Shown piece by piece: positions 1-8,016 of a stretch of 64,000 bases of DNA. The translations under genes and the position numbers were made by a program. The stretch comes from Paenibacillus sp. (GTDB taxonomy: Bacteria; Bacillota; Bacilli; Paenibacillales; YIM-B00363): assembly GCF_031177825.1 (NCBI RefSeq), contig NZ_JAPSKE010000007.1, positions 62,001-126,000 of the forward strand, read 5' to 3'. The notes beneath the pieces were generated by a model. That model was not told where the DNA came from, ran no database searches, and was given only the letters and a program-made list of their open reading frames with translations. How positions within the stretch are numbered: the first letter of the stretch is position 1; the number at the start of each line of letters is the position of its first letter.

Positions 1-1253
1 GAGACGGCATTCGGCAGTGGATGTCGTATCGCGGCCGGTATCTCGACGAATGGCAGTCGATGGCGCGCGAATACGCGGATCACGCCTTGCTGCAGATCGT
101 TCGCGGATCGGATCGGAATCGGAAGCGGGACGAGGAGCTCGTGCGCATCTTGCAGACGCAATTGAACTTTAAGAAGGACGGGTATTTATGCTGTGCGATC
201 ACGTTCGAATTCAAGGACACGTTCTTCCGGGACGTACAGGACGTCGAGCGCATCGTGATCGAAAATAAAATGAAAAACTTGATTCAAGGGTATTTGTCGG
301 AGTATGCCCCGCTGCACGTCTTGGAATCGAACGATCATCTGTACGTCGCGATCGCGAACGTCCGGACGGACGAAGAGACGGAGCGGTTCAAGTCGGGCGT
401 CGCGGAGTTCATCCGAACGTTCGAATACGACCGGCAATATTATCATATCCGCATCGGGGTCGGCCAGGCGTTCGCGGGTCTCGACGGCATCGCGAAGTCG
501 TACCGCGGGGCGATGGCCGCGCTGCGGACGCTTCCTCCCGAGGACCCGTCGCGGGTCGCCTGCGCCGCGTCCCCGATCGATGCCCAAGACGTTCCGTATT
601 CGTACGCGGACGAGAACAAGCTCTTGAAGGCTTTGCGATTCGGGAGCAAGGAGGAAGTGGAGCATACGGTCGACGAGCTGCTGCGAAAGTCGGGCCATGC
701 CCTGTTCGCCCGGAACGGGCTCATCGGCGAGATGTATCATACGGCGACCCGGTTCGCGATGGAGCGCGGCATCGACGCCGACCGGCTGGCGAGCGAGTCC
801 GAACGGGCGGCGTTGACGAATTCGGGGCCGTTCGCGAACGAGCAAGAGCTGGAAGAGCGGCAGCGGCTGCTGGTTTCCTATATGCACCGCATGATCGAGA
901 CGCATCTCGGACCGAAGCAATCGCAGAAGTCGAGCCAATTGGCGCAGACGATCAAAGCGTACATCGAAGAAAACTACACCGACGATCTTCATCTCGAGCA
1001 TATCGCAGACAAGATGGAGGTATCCGTCAAGTACGTCTCGAGGGTGTTTAAAGAACATTACAACATGAACTTGACCGACTACATCAGCGAGCTGCGTATC
1101 CAGCTCGCGAAGGAGCTGTTGAAGACCAGCGGCATGGCGATTCAAGACATTTCGGAGCGCGTCGGCTTCTACAATCGAACGACGTTCCTGCGGACGTTCA
1201 AGAAGCTCGAGGGGACATCCCCGAACGAATACCGGCAGCGGCTGCGAGCATAG
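1..1253 (+). CDS. AraC-family transcriptional regulator, 3' part (5' end outside window)
   Basis: The frame is open from the first base, so the protein starts upstream of the window. The visible part (about 417 residues) has a middle region resembling the degenerate GGDEF-like domain of YesN-type regulators and ends in a roughly 100-residue AraC double helix-turn-helix with the usual 'DISERVGFYNRTTFLRTFKK' second helix and the 'SPNEYRQRL' tail. It is either a YesN-type response regulator, with the receiver domain lost to the window edge, or a membrane-bound AraC sensor; the missing N-terminus decides. It lies 34 bp upstream of the sialidase-like gene on the same strand and probably controls the adjoining carbohydrate genes. 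Family certain, subtype not. Confidence 0.85.
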   Translation, partial: DGIRQWMSYRGRYLDEWQSMAREYADHALLQIVRGSDRNRKRDEELVRILQTQLNFKKDGYLCCAITFEFKDTFFRDVQDVERIVIENKMKNLIQGYLSEYAPLHVLESNDHLYVAIANVRTDEETERFKSGVAEFIRTFEYDRQYYHIRIGVGQAFAGLDGIAKSYRGAMAALRTLPPEDPSRVACAASPIDAQDVPYSYADENKLLKALRFGSKEEVEHTVDELLRKSGHALFARNGLIGEMYHTATRFAMERGIDADRLASESERAALTNSGPFANEQELEERQRLLVSYMHRMIETHLGPKQSQKSSQLAQTIKAYIEENYTDDLHLEHIADKMEVSVKYVSRVFKEHYNMNLTDYISELRIQLAKELLKTSGMAIQDISERVGFYNRTTFLRTFKKLEGTSPNEYRQRLRA

Positions 1254-1286
1254 CGGCCGAATCGCCGCACGGAGGGAAACACGTTC

Positions 1287-2303
1287 ATGACGAACATTAC
1301 GTTCGAGAAGCAATATATTTTCGAGGAAGGTCAGCCGTTCCGAAGCAGTCACGCTTCGACGGTCGCCGCGCTGCCGAACGGCGAGGCGCTGGCGGCGTGG
1401 TTCGCGGGCGCGCACGAGAAGGCGAGCGACGTCGCGATCTGGATGTCGCGGCGGAGCGCGGACGGGGTCTGGTCCGCGCCGTACAAAGCCGCGGACGAAG
1501 AAGGCATCGCGCACTGGAATCCGGTGTTGTTCGCGCAGGGCGATCGGGTGACGCTCTTCTATAAAGTCGGACATGAGATTACGGATTGGTTCACGCGCGC
1601 GATGCGGTCCGAGGACGGCGGCCGCACGTGGACGGCGCCCTCGGAGCTGGTGCCGGGCGACGTCGGGGGCCGAGGGCCCGTGCGCAACAAGCCGATCGCG
1701 CTGCCGGACGGGACGATTCTCGCGCCCGCCTCGATCGAACGCCATGACCCGGATGCGCCGGGCAAGCAAATTTGGGAGGCGTTCGTCGATCGGTCCGAGG
1801 ACGGCGGGGCGACCTGGACGCGGAGCGCGCTTGTACCGATGGACTTATCTACGTATGTAGGAGCGGAGCATTGGTTCGCCCGTGGACTGATCCAGCCGAC
1901 GCTGTGGCATTCCGGCGACCGGCGGGTGCATATGCTGCTCCGCAGCACCGAAGGACGCATCTTCCGAAGCGATTCGGACGACGCGGGGAGAACATGGTCC
2001 AAGGCGTACCCGACGCCGCTGCCGAACAACAACAGCGGCATCGACCTCGCCTCTACGGAACGCGGCGCGCTCGCGCTCGTGTTCAATCCGGTCGCGGGCT
2101 ACGCGACGGACAGCCCGCGCACGCCGCTCGTCGTTCGATTCTCGACGGACGACGGAGAGACGTGGGGAGACGAGTTCGTCTTGGAGAACGAGCCTGGGGA
2201 GTATTCCTACCCCGCGATCGTCGCCGAGGGCGATACGCTGTACGTGACCTACACGTGGAAGCGGGATCGGATCGCCTTCTGGAAGCTGACGTTGTCGGAA
2301 TGA
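1287..2303 (+). CDS. BNR-repeat sialidase-like protein
   Basis: A 338-residue protein with four aspartate boxes of the S-x-D-x-G-x-T-W type (SEDGGRTW, SEDGGATW, SDDAGRTW, STDDGETW), which mark a six-bladed sialidase-fold propeller. There is no signal peptide, so it should be cytoplasmic. A GGAGGG site precedes the ATG. It is followed after 16 bp by a DapA/NanA-fold lyase, a pairing that recalls sialic acid release and cleavage, but this BNR_2-type family also includes enzymes acting on other acidic sugars and members of unknown activity. Propeller fold confident; sialidase activity unproven. Confidence 0.8.
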   Translation: MTNITFEKQYIFEEGQPFRSSHASTVAALPNGEALAAWFAGAHEKASDVAIWMSRRSADGVWSAPYKAADEEGIAHWNPVLFAQGDRVTLFYKVGHEITDWFTRAMRSEDGGRTWTAPSELVPGDVGGRGPVRNKPIALPDGTILAPASIERHDPDAPGKQIWEAFVDRSEDGGATWTRSALVPMDLSTYVGAEHWFARGLIQPTLWHSGDRRVHMLLRSTEGRIFRSDSDDAGRTWSKAYPTPLPNNNSGIDLASTERGALALVFNPVAGYATDSPRTPLVVRFSTDDGETWGDEFVLENEPGEYSYPAIVAEGDTLYVTYTWKRDRIAFWKLTLSE

Positions 2304-2319
2304 CGGGAGGGAGCGTTCG

Positions 2320-3243
2320 ATGAAGCAGACAATCGACGGCGGCGTATGGCCGACGATGGTGACGCCGTTCGACGAGCGGAACGGAATCGATTACGAAGCG
2401 GTCGAGCGGCAGGTCGAATGGTACGCGGCGCGCGGGGTTCACGGGTTGTTCGCAGTGTGTCAATCGAGCGAGATGTTTTTCCTCAGCCTTGCCGAGCGTA
2501 CGGCGCTCGCTTCCTTCGTGAAGCGCGCGGCCGCCGGCCGCTTTCCCGTCATCGCCTCCGGACACGTCTCCGACGCGCCGGAGGATCAGGTCGAGGAATT
2601 GCAGGCGATGGCCGAGACCGGCGTCGATGCGGTGGTGCTGATCACGAATCGTCTCGCGCGGCAGGACGAATCCGACGAGGCGTGGCTCGAGCGGCTGGAA
2701 TGGCTGCTCGCGCGCGTTCCGGCGAACGCGACGCTCGGCCTGTACGAATGTCCCTATCCGTATAAGCGCGTGCTGTCCGCCGAGACGCTGGGCCGTTGCG
2801 CGGAATTCGGGCGCTTCCGGTTCCTTAAGGACACGAGCTGCGACGCGGAAACCATGCGGGCGAAGCTGGAAGCCGTCCGCGGAAGCGAGCTCCGGCTGTA
2901 CAACGCGAATTCGGCCACGCTGCTCGAGACGCTGCGGTTGGGCGCCGTCGGCTACAGCGGCGTGATGGCGAATTTCCATCCGGAGCTGTACGTGACGCTG
3001 ACGGAGCGTTGGAGGGAGCTTGGCGAGGAGGCCGAGAAGCTGTCCGATTTTCTAAGCCTCTCCGCGCTCATCGAAAGACAGTCGTATCCGATGAATGCGA
3101 AGTACTACCTAACGCTGGAGGGCGTGTTTCGGCAGGAGGGCAGCCGGGCGCAGCCGGGGCGGACGCTCACGGCGACGGAGCGTCTGGAGGTGGAGCAGCT
3201 GCGCCGCCTGACGGCGCAGTACATAGAACGGTATGGCGGATGA
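2320..3243 (+). CDS. Dihydrodipicolinate synthase / N-acetylneuraminate lyase family protein
   Basis: A 307-residue class I aldolase-type TIM barrel. The Schiff-base lysine is K170 in 'FRFLKDTSCD' and the catalytic tyrosine lies in 'LYECPYPYK'. The substrate-carboxylate loop, normally G-T-T/S-G-E, reads C-Q-S-S-E here, which argues against a housekeeping DapA and for a carbohydrate-linked keto-acid lyase. It sits 16 bp after the sialidase-like gene with its own GGGAGG site, so the two are probably co-transcribed. NanA-like use of N-acetylneuraminate is one option; other 2-keto-3-deoxy sugar acids are equally possible. Confidence 0.8.
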   Translation: MKQTIDGGVWPTMVTPFDERNGIDYEAVERQVEWYAARGVHGLFAVCQSSEMFFLSLAERTALASFVKRAAAGRFPVIASGHVSDAPEDQVEELQAMAETGVDAVVLITNRLARQDESDEAWLERLEWLLARVPANATLGLYECPYPYKRVLSAETLGRCAEFGRFRFLKDTSCDAETMRAKLEAVRGSELRLYNANSATLLETLRLGAVGYSGVMANFHPELYVTLTERWRELGEEAEKLSDFLSLSALIERQSYPMNAKYYLTLEGVFRQEGSRAQPGRTLTATERLEVEQLRRLTAQYIERYGG

Positions 3244-3270
3244 AGAACGCGTCGTCGCCGACCGACGCAA

Positions 3271-3595
3271 GAAGGGGCCGTCCCGAAAGTAGTTAAATCT
3301 ACTTAAGGGAATAGCCCTTTTTTTTCGATTTCTTTGCGTTATTTCCGTTTTTTTTTGCTGTTCTAACCGGAATTCATGACGTCGGGCAGCTCGTTCGATT
3401 TACAGAAGCGCGAGGGAGTGGGTACGGGTGGAGGAGTTTACGTCCGCCTTTTGAACGTCGTGTTGTACCCTTCCAATCGAATCTAGAGAACACGACGTTC
3501 AAGAGCGGCCGGAATCCGTACCCCCTCCCGTAAAGAGCATGATTGCAAGAGAAAGAGCGCCCCTCGTCATTTAAGACTTTTAGGACAGCCCCTTC
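3271..3595. mobile_element. MITE-like element, about 325 bp, with IS1182-type ends
   Basis: The space between the DapA-like gene and the araC gene is bounded by imperfect terminal inverted repeats of about 27 bp (3271-3298 and 3569-3595). The outer parts read GAAGGGGCCGTCCCGAAAGT on the left and, reverse-complemented, GAAGGGGCTGTCCTAAAAGT on the right, both continuing into TTAAAT. GGGGCTGTCC-type ends are typical of IS1182-family elements. Inside lie nested inverted repeats: 3446-3464 with 3489-3508 (core GAACGTCGTGTT) and GGGTACGGGTGGAGG with CCGTACCCCCTCCC further out. No coding frame of its own is seen. It covers nearly all of this gene-free stretch. A decayed IS is the alternative. Confidence 0.6.
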
Positions 3596-3596
3596 T

Positions 3597-4493
3597 TCAC
3601 GTCATATGGCGGGGACGAAACTGGTTCGGGGACATGCCCGTGCCGCGGCGGAACTGCCTCGAGAAGTGGCTGGCCGAGTGGAAGCCCAATTCGTTCGCGA
3701 TGTCCTCCACGGTTCGGTTCGTGCCGACGAGCAGCTCCTTCGCCTTGGACAGCTTCAGCTGCGTCACGTATTGACGGGGCGAGATCCCGTAAATTTTCGT
3801 GAAAATCTTCGTGCACTGGCTGCGGCTTACATTCAACGCTTCGGCGATTTGCGAGATGGAGCCGTCCGAGGACGCTAGGCGCTCCAGCCGTTCCTCGATC
3901 CGATGGGCCATGTCCGCCTCATAGAACGTCGGGTCCCTGGCGCCTTCCGAGCGGGCGCCGCGGTCGGCTTCGCCTCGCCGGCGGATCATCTCGTGCACGA
4001 TCAACAGAATGTAAGCTTGCAGGAGGATGCGTTGATCCGAGGCGAGCGGCAGCCGCCGCTCCGTCTCCGTCGGATCGGCGGGAGAGCGCCGCAGTCGATC
4101 CGACATGAACGCTTCGATCTCCGTCAGGTAAGCGGGAAGATCGGCCGCTGCGGCGTCCGGGGACGGGATCAACGTATAATCGGCGCCGCCGAGCCGTCTC
4201 CGCAGGTCGTGATCGTCCAGGTCGAAGTGAATGTTAAAGAAGGCGACTTCGCCGTTCGTGCGATTGTCGACCGCGTGACGGACGCCGGCCCGAAGGAGCA
4301 GCCAGTCGCCCGGACGGAGGACGAGCGCGTCGCGGCCGAGCGACACGCAAACTTCGCCTTCGCGGCAATGGAGCACTTCGTATAAGTGATGATGGTGCTT
4401 CGGATAGCTCCAGCCGGGCGGCTTGAAGCCGAAGTGGCAGCCGGTAATTTGCAGCGTGCTTGTCATATTCGGGAAGACGACGTCCAAGTTCAT
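3597..4493 (-). CDS. AraC-family regulator with N-terminal cupin sensor
   Basis: A 298-residue protein. The N-terminus has the histidine-rich cupin pattern (PKHHHHLYEVLHCREGE) followed by G-D-W-L-L-L-R-A-G, a sugar-sensing jelly roll as in RhaS/MelR-like regulators. The last ~100 residues are an AraC helix-turn-helix ending 'GMSPNQFRPRHMT'. It is divergent from the GH29-GH35 pair, with a 137 bp shared intergenic space, so it most likely controls them. A good sigma-A promoter (4529-4556) lies in that space on its own strand. Its stop codon abuts the right end of the MITE-like element. Confidence 0.88.
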   Translation of the reverse strand: MNLDVVFPNMTSTLQITGCHFGFKPPGWSYPKHHHHLYEVLHCREGEVCVSLGRDALVLRPGDWLLLRAGVRHAVDNRTNGEVAFFNIHFDLDDHDLRRRLGGADYTLIPSPDAAAADLPAYLTEIEAFMSDRLRRSPADPTETERRLPLASDQRILLQAYILLIVHEMIRRRGEADRGARSEGARDPTFYEADMAHRIEERLERLASSDGSISQIAEALNVSRSQCTKIFTKIYGISPRQYVTQLKLSKAKELLVGTNRTVEDIANELGFHSASHFSRQFRRGTGMSPNQFRPRHMT

Positions 4494-4528
4494 AGGATTC
4501 CAGCCTTATGCGATGATTCTTCCATCTT

Positions 4529-4556
4529 ATCATACCGCTTCGGCACAAAAGGTCAA
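4529..4556 (-). promoter_or_regulatory. Probable sigma-A promoter of the cupin-araC gene
   Basis: On the minus strand, TTGACC (4556-4551) and TATGAT (4534-4529) are separated by 16 bases, giving a transcript start about 30 bases before the araC ATG. Confidence 0.6.
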
Positions 4557-4630
4557 AAACTCGGACGTTTCGTCGATGGCGGGCGCGATCGAGCGCTTTT
4601 ATGATGGAAGGGAAAGGAAGGGATCGACGC

Positions 4631-6100
4631 ATGCGACGATACGATACAATCGAAGCGGCGGCGCGGGTGGCGCCGTCGGAGAGGCAGCTCGCTTGGCAGG
4701 AACTGGAGTTTTACGCCTTCATTCATTTCACGGTCAATACGTTCACGGATCGGGAGTGGGGGACGGGCGGCGAGGATCCGGCGATCTTCGATCCGACGGA
4801 GCTGAACGCCGACCAATGGGTCGAAGCGGTCAAGTCCGCGGGCATGAAGGGACTCATCTTGACGTGCAAGCATCACGACGGCTTCTGCCTCTGGCCGAGC
4901 CGGTACACGAAGCATACGGTCGCGAGCAGCCCGTGGCGGAACGGGACCGGCGACGTCGTGAAGGAGGTCGCCGACGCGTGCCGCAGAGGCGGGATTCGCT
5001 TCGGCATCTACGTATCGCCGTGGGATCGGCATGAACCGAGCTATGGGGATTCTCCGGCGTATAACGACTTTTTCAAACATCAGCTGAGAGAGCTGCTTAC
5101 GAATTACGGAGACTTGTTCTGCGTCTGGTTCGACGGCGCATGCGGGGAAGGGCCGAACGGGAAACGGCAGGTGTACGACTGGGACGGCTACTACGCGCTC
5201 ATTCGCGAGCTGCAGCCGGGGGCCGTCATCTCGGTGTGCGGGCCGGACGTGCGGTGGTGCGGCAACGAGGCGGGGCATACGCGGGCTTCGGAATGGAGCG
5301 TCGTTCCCGCTCATCTGCAGGACAACGAGAAAATTCAAGATCGGTCCCAGCAGGCGGACGACCGCGAATTCGCGAAGCGGGTCGACACGATGGACGAGGA
5401 CCTCGGGAGCCGCGACGTGATCGACGGGCATGACCGGCTGATCTGGTATCCCGCCGAGGTCAACACGTCGATCCGGCCGGGCTGGTTTTATCACGCGGCC
5501 GAGGACGATCAAGTGAAGTCGCTGGAGGAGTTGCTTCGAGTATATTACGGCTCCGTCGGGGGCAACGGCAGCTTCCTGCTGAACGTGCCGCCGGATCCGC
5601 GCGGTCTCGTGCACGAGCGGGACGCGGCGCGGCTGAAGGAGCTGGGCGACGCGCTGCGGGCGACGTTCCGCGACAACTTGGCGGCGGGCGCGAAAGCGCG
5701 CGCGACGGAGGAAGCGGACGAGGCGCACGCGGCGAGCCGCGCGACGGAGACGAACCGCGAGACGTTCTGGCGGCCGCGCGAAGGGACGGAACGGGCGGGG
5801 CTCGAGGTCGAGCTGCCGGAAGCACGGACGTTCGACCATATCGTGCTCATGGAGCATATTCGGTCGGGGCAGCGCATCGAGCGCTTCTCGCTCGATTACG
5901 CCGACGGCGAGGGATGGAAGGAATTGACGCGCGGCACGATCGTCGGGTATAAGCGGATTTGCCGCTTCCCGCCCGTAACCGCCAGGAAGATCCGTCTGAC
6001 GATCGAGGAGTCGAGATGGTGTCCTACGATTTCGGCGATCGAAGTATACTGCAGTCCGAAAACAGAAGGAGGTACGCGTCATGGCGACGTTCGAAGTTAG
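4631..6100 (+). CDS. Alpha-L-fucosidase, GH29, with C-terminal discoidin-like domain
   Basis: A 489-residue protein. The first ~340 residues are the GH29 barrel, with the 'HHDGFCLWPS' signature and the nucleophile D168 in 'CVWFDGACGEG'. The last ~100 residues resemble an F5/8-type (discoidin) domain, with 'RKIRLTIEESRWCPTISAIEVY' split across its end strands. There is no signal peptide, so it acts in the cytoplasm on imported fucosides. The start at 4631 is preferred because AAGGAAGGG lies just upstream; an in-frame ATG at 4601 has no comparable site. It overlaps the GH35 gene by 20 bases, so the two are translationally coupled. Confidence 0.88.
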   Translation: MRRYDTIEAAARVAPSERQLAWQELEFYAFIHFTVNTFTDREWGTGGEDPAIFDPTELNADQWVEAVKSAGMKGLILTCKHHDGFCLWPSRYTKHTVASSPWRNGTGDVVKEVADACRRGGIRFGIYVSPWDRHEPSYGDSPAYNDFFKHQLRELLTNYGDLFCVWFDGACGEGPNGKRQVYDWDGYYALIRELQPGAVISVCGPDVRWCGNEAGHTRASEWSVVPAHLQDNEKIQDRSQQADDREFAKRVDTMDEDLGSRDVIDGHDRLIWYPAEVNTSIRPGWFYHAAEDDQVKSLEELLRVYYGSVGGNGSFLLNVPPDPRGLVHERDAARLKELGDALRATFRDNLAAGAKARATEEADEAHAASRATETNRETFWRPREGTERAGLEVELPEARTFDHIVLMEHIRSGQRIERFSLDYADGEGWKELTRGTIVGYKRICRFPPVTARKIRLTIEESRWCPTISAIEVYCSPKTEGGTRHGDVRS

Positions 6101-7868
6101 GGGCAAGCAGTTCGTGTACGACGGGAGGCCGGTGAGGTTGCTGTCCGGGGCGATCCATTATTTCCGCATCGTGCCCGAGTATTGGGAGGATCGGCTCCGG
6201 AAGCTGAAGGCTTGCGGCCTCAATACGGTAGAGACTTACGTGCCGTGGAATGTGCACGAGCCGAAGCCCGGCGTATTCCGGTTCGACGGGATGGCCGATC
6301 TGGAGCGATTCATCCGGATCGCCGGCGAGCTCGGCCTGTTCGTCATCGTCCGCCCGAGCCCGTACATTTGCGCCGAGTGGGAATTCGGCGGACTGCCGTC
6401 GTGGCTGCTCGCGGATGCGAACCTGAGGCTGCGCTGCGCCGATCCGAAGTTTCTGGAACGGGTAGACGCATACTACGACGCGCTTCTCCCGAGGCTGACG
6501 CCGCTCCTCTGCACGAACGGCGGTCCGATCGTGATGGTGCAGATCGAAAACGAGTACGGCAGCTACGGCAACGACGCCGCTTACTTGGAGCACTTGCGCC
6601 AAGGTCTCGTCCGCCGCGGCGTCGACGTGCCGCTGTTCACGTCGGACGGGCCGACGGACGCGATGCTGCAGGGCGGCTCGGTGCCGGGGGCGCTCGCGAC
6701 CGTGAACTTCGGCTCCGGGGCGAAGGACGCCTTCGCGAAGCTGCGCGAATACCAAGGCGACGCGCCGCTCATGTGCATGGAGTTCTGGAACGGCTGGTTC
6801 GACCATTGGGGCGAGCGGCATCATACGCGCGACGCGGCGGACGCCGCCCGCGTGCTCGAGGACATGCTGGAGGAAGGCGCGTCCGTGAACTTCTACATGT
6901 TTCATGGCGGGACGAATTTCGGGTTCTACAACGGGGCGAATTGCCAGGAGAAGGACCGGTACGAGCCGACGATCACGAGCTACGATTACGACTCGCCGCT
7001 GAGCGAATCCGGCGAGCCGACGGCGAAGTTTCATGCGGTGCGCGAAGCGATCGCGCGGCACGTCCCGGACGCGAGCTTCCCGCCGCTGCCGGCGCCGATC
7101 GAACGGAAGGCGTACGGCCGCGTGCCGTTAACGGAGCGCGCGGAGCTGCTCGCGCAGGCGGACCGGCTGGCGGCGCCGATAAGAACGGCGTGCCCCGAGC
7201 CGATGGAGAAGCTGGGACAAGATTACGGGTTCATCTTATACAGCACGACGATGTCGGGCCCGCGGGAGCGGCAGGAGCTGGTCGTGCAGGAGGTGCGCGA
7301 CCGGGCGCTCGTATTTTTGGACGGCGAGCTGCAGGGCGTCCTCGAGCGGGGCGACGCCGGGAAGACGGTGTCGTTCGCGGTGCCGGCGGGAGGCGCGAAG
7401 CTCTCGATCCTCGTCGAGAATATGGGGCGGATCAATTACGGACCGTATTTGAAGGACCCGAAGGGCATTACGGAGGGCGTTCGCCACGGCTTCCAGTTTT
7501 TATTCGACTGGACGATTCATTGCCTGCCGCTCGAGGATTTGTCCGGTCTTCGATTCGAGCCGCTCGAAGCCGGGGAAGGAAGGACGGGCGAGGCGCCTGC
7601 CTTCTACCGAGGCACCCTGCACGCGGATGAAGCGAAGGACACGTTCCTCCGTCTGGACGGCTGGACGAAGGGCGTCGCCTTCGTCAACGGCTTCAACCTA
7701 GGGCGCTATTGGAATCGGGGACCTCAGCTCACGTTATACGTGCCCGGCCCGCTGCTTCGAACGGGCGCGAACGAGATCGCGATCTTCGAGCTGCACGGAG
7801 CTGCCGGCGATCGTCCGGCGGTAACGTTCGTCGACGAGCCGGCGCTGGACAAGCCGGAAGGAAATTAG
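6081..7868 (+). CDS. Beta-galactosidase, GH35
   Basis: A 595-residue protein with a clear GH35 barrel. The acid/base is E158 in 'QIENEYGSYG', the nucleophile is E234 in 'CMEFWNGWFDHWG', and 'FHGGTNFGF' is the family signature. C-terminal galactose-binding-like beta domains include 'NGFNLGRYWNRGPQ'. No signal peptide, so cytoplasmic. The ATG lies inside the end of the GH29 gene with AGAAGGAGG just upstream. Pairing with a fucosidase suggests removal of terminal fucose and beta-galactose from the same oligosaccharide. Confidence 0.92.
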   Translation: MATFEVRGKQFVYDGRPVRLLSGAIHYFRIVPEYWEDRLRKLKACGLNTVETYVPWNVHEPKPGVFRFDGMADLERFIRIAGELGLFVIVRPSPYICAEWEFGGLPSWLLADANLRLRCADPKFLERVDAYYDALLPRLTPLLCTNGGPIVMVQIENEYGSYGNDAAYLEHLRQGLVRRGVDVPLFTSDGPTDAMLQGGSVPGALATVNFGSGAKDAFAKLREYQGDAPLMCMEFWNGWFDHWGERHHTRDAADAARVLEDMLEEGASVNFYMFHGGTNFGFYNGANCQEKDRYEPTITSYDYDSPLSESGEPTAKFHAVREAIARHVPDASFPPLPAPIERKAYGRVPLTERAELLAQADRLAAPIRTACPEPMEKLGQDYGFILYSTTMSGPRERQELVVQEVRDRALVFLDGELQGVLERGDAGKTVSFAVPAGGAKLSILVENMGRINYGPYLKDPKGITEGVRHGFQFLFDWTIHCLPLEDLSGLRFEPLEAGEGRTGEAPAFYRGTLHADEAKDTFLRLDGWTKGVAFVNGFNLGRYWNRGPQLTLYVPGPLLRTGANEIAIFELHGAAGDRPAVTFVDEPALDKPEGN

Positions 7869-8016
7869 GGAAGCTCGCGAATTTCGGCATACGGAAAATA
7901 GACAAGCGCGCGATTATTGTCAATTGCGCGATTCGCGGGGAAGCGATATACGTGAGGATGTACATCTCTATCGATGTTCCGGACGCGTAACTATTTTCTA
8001 AGGAGGACGAACGACG

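Noticed and set aside
3543..3878. 111-codon plus-strand frame running from the MITE-like element into araC
   Set aside because: It crosses the terminal repeat and lies antisense to the AraC helix-turn-helix; no ribosome site.
4553..6106. Long minus-strand frame across the GH29 gene
   Set aside because: No recognisable motif; its Arg-rich composition is that of a shadow frame, and the plus strand carries the GH29 and GH35 catalytic motifs.
7895..7940. Palindrome-like GCGCGATT ... AATTGCGC before the second GH29 gene
   Set aside because: The arms match only at the ends and the middle does not pair; no promoter boxes are placed sensibly around it.
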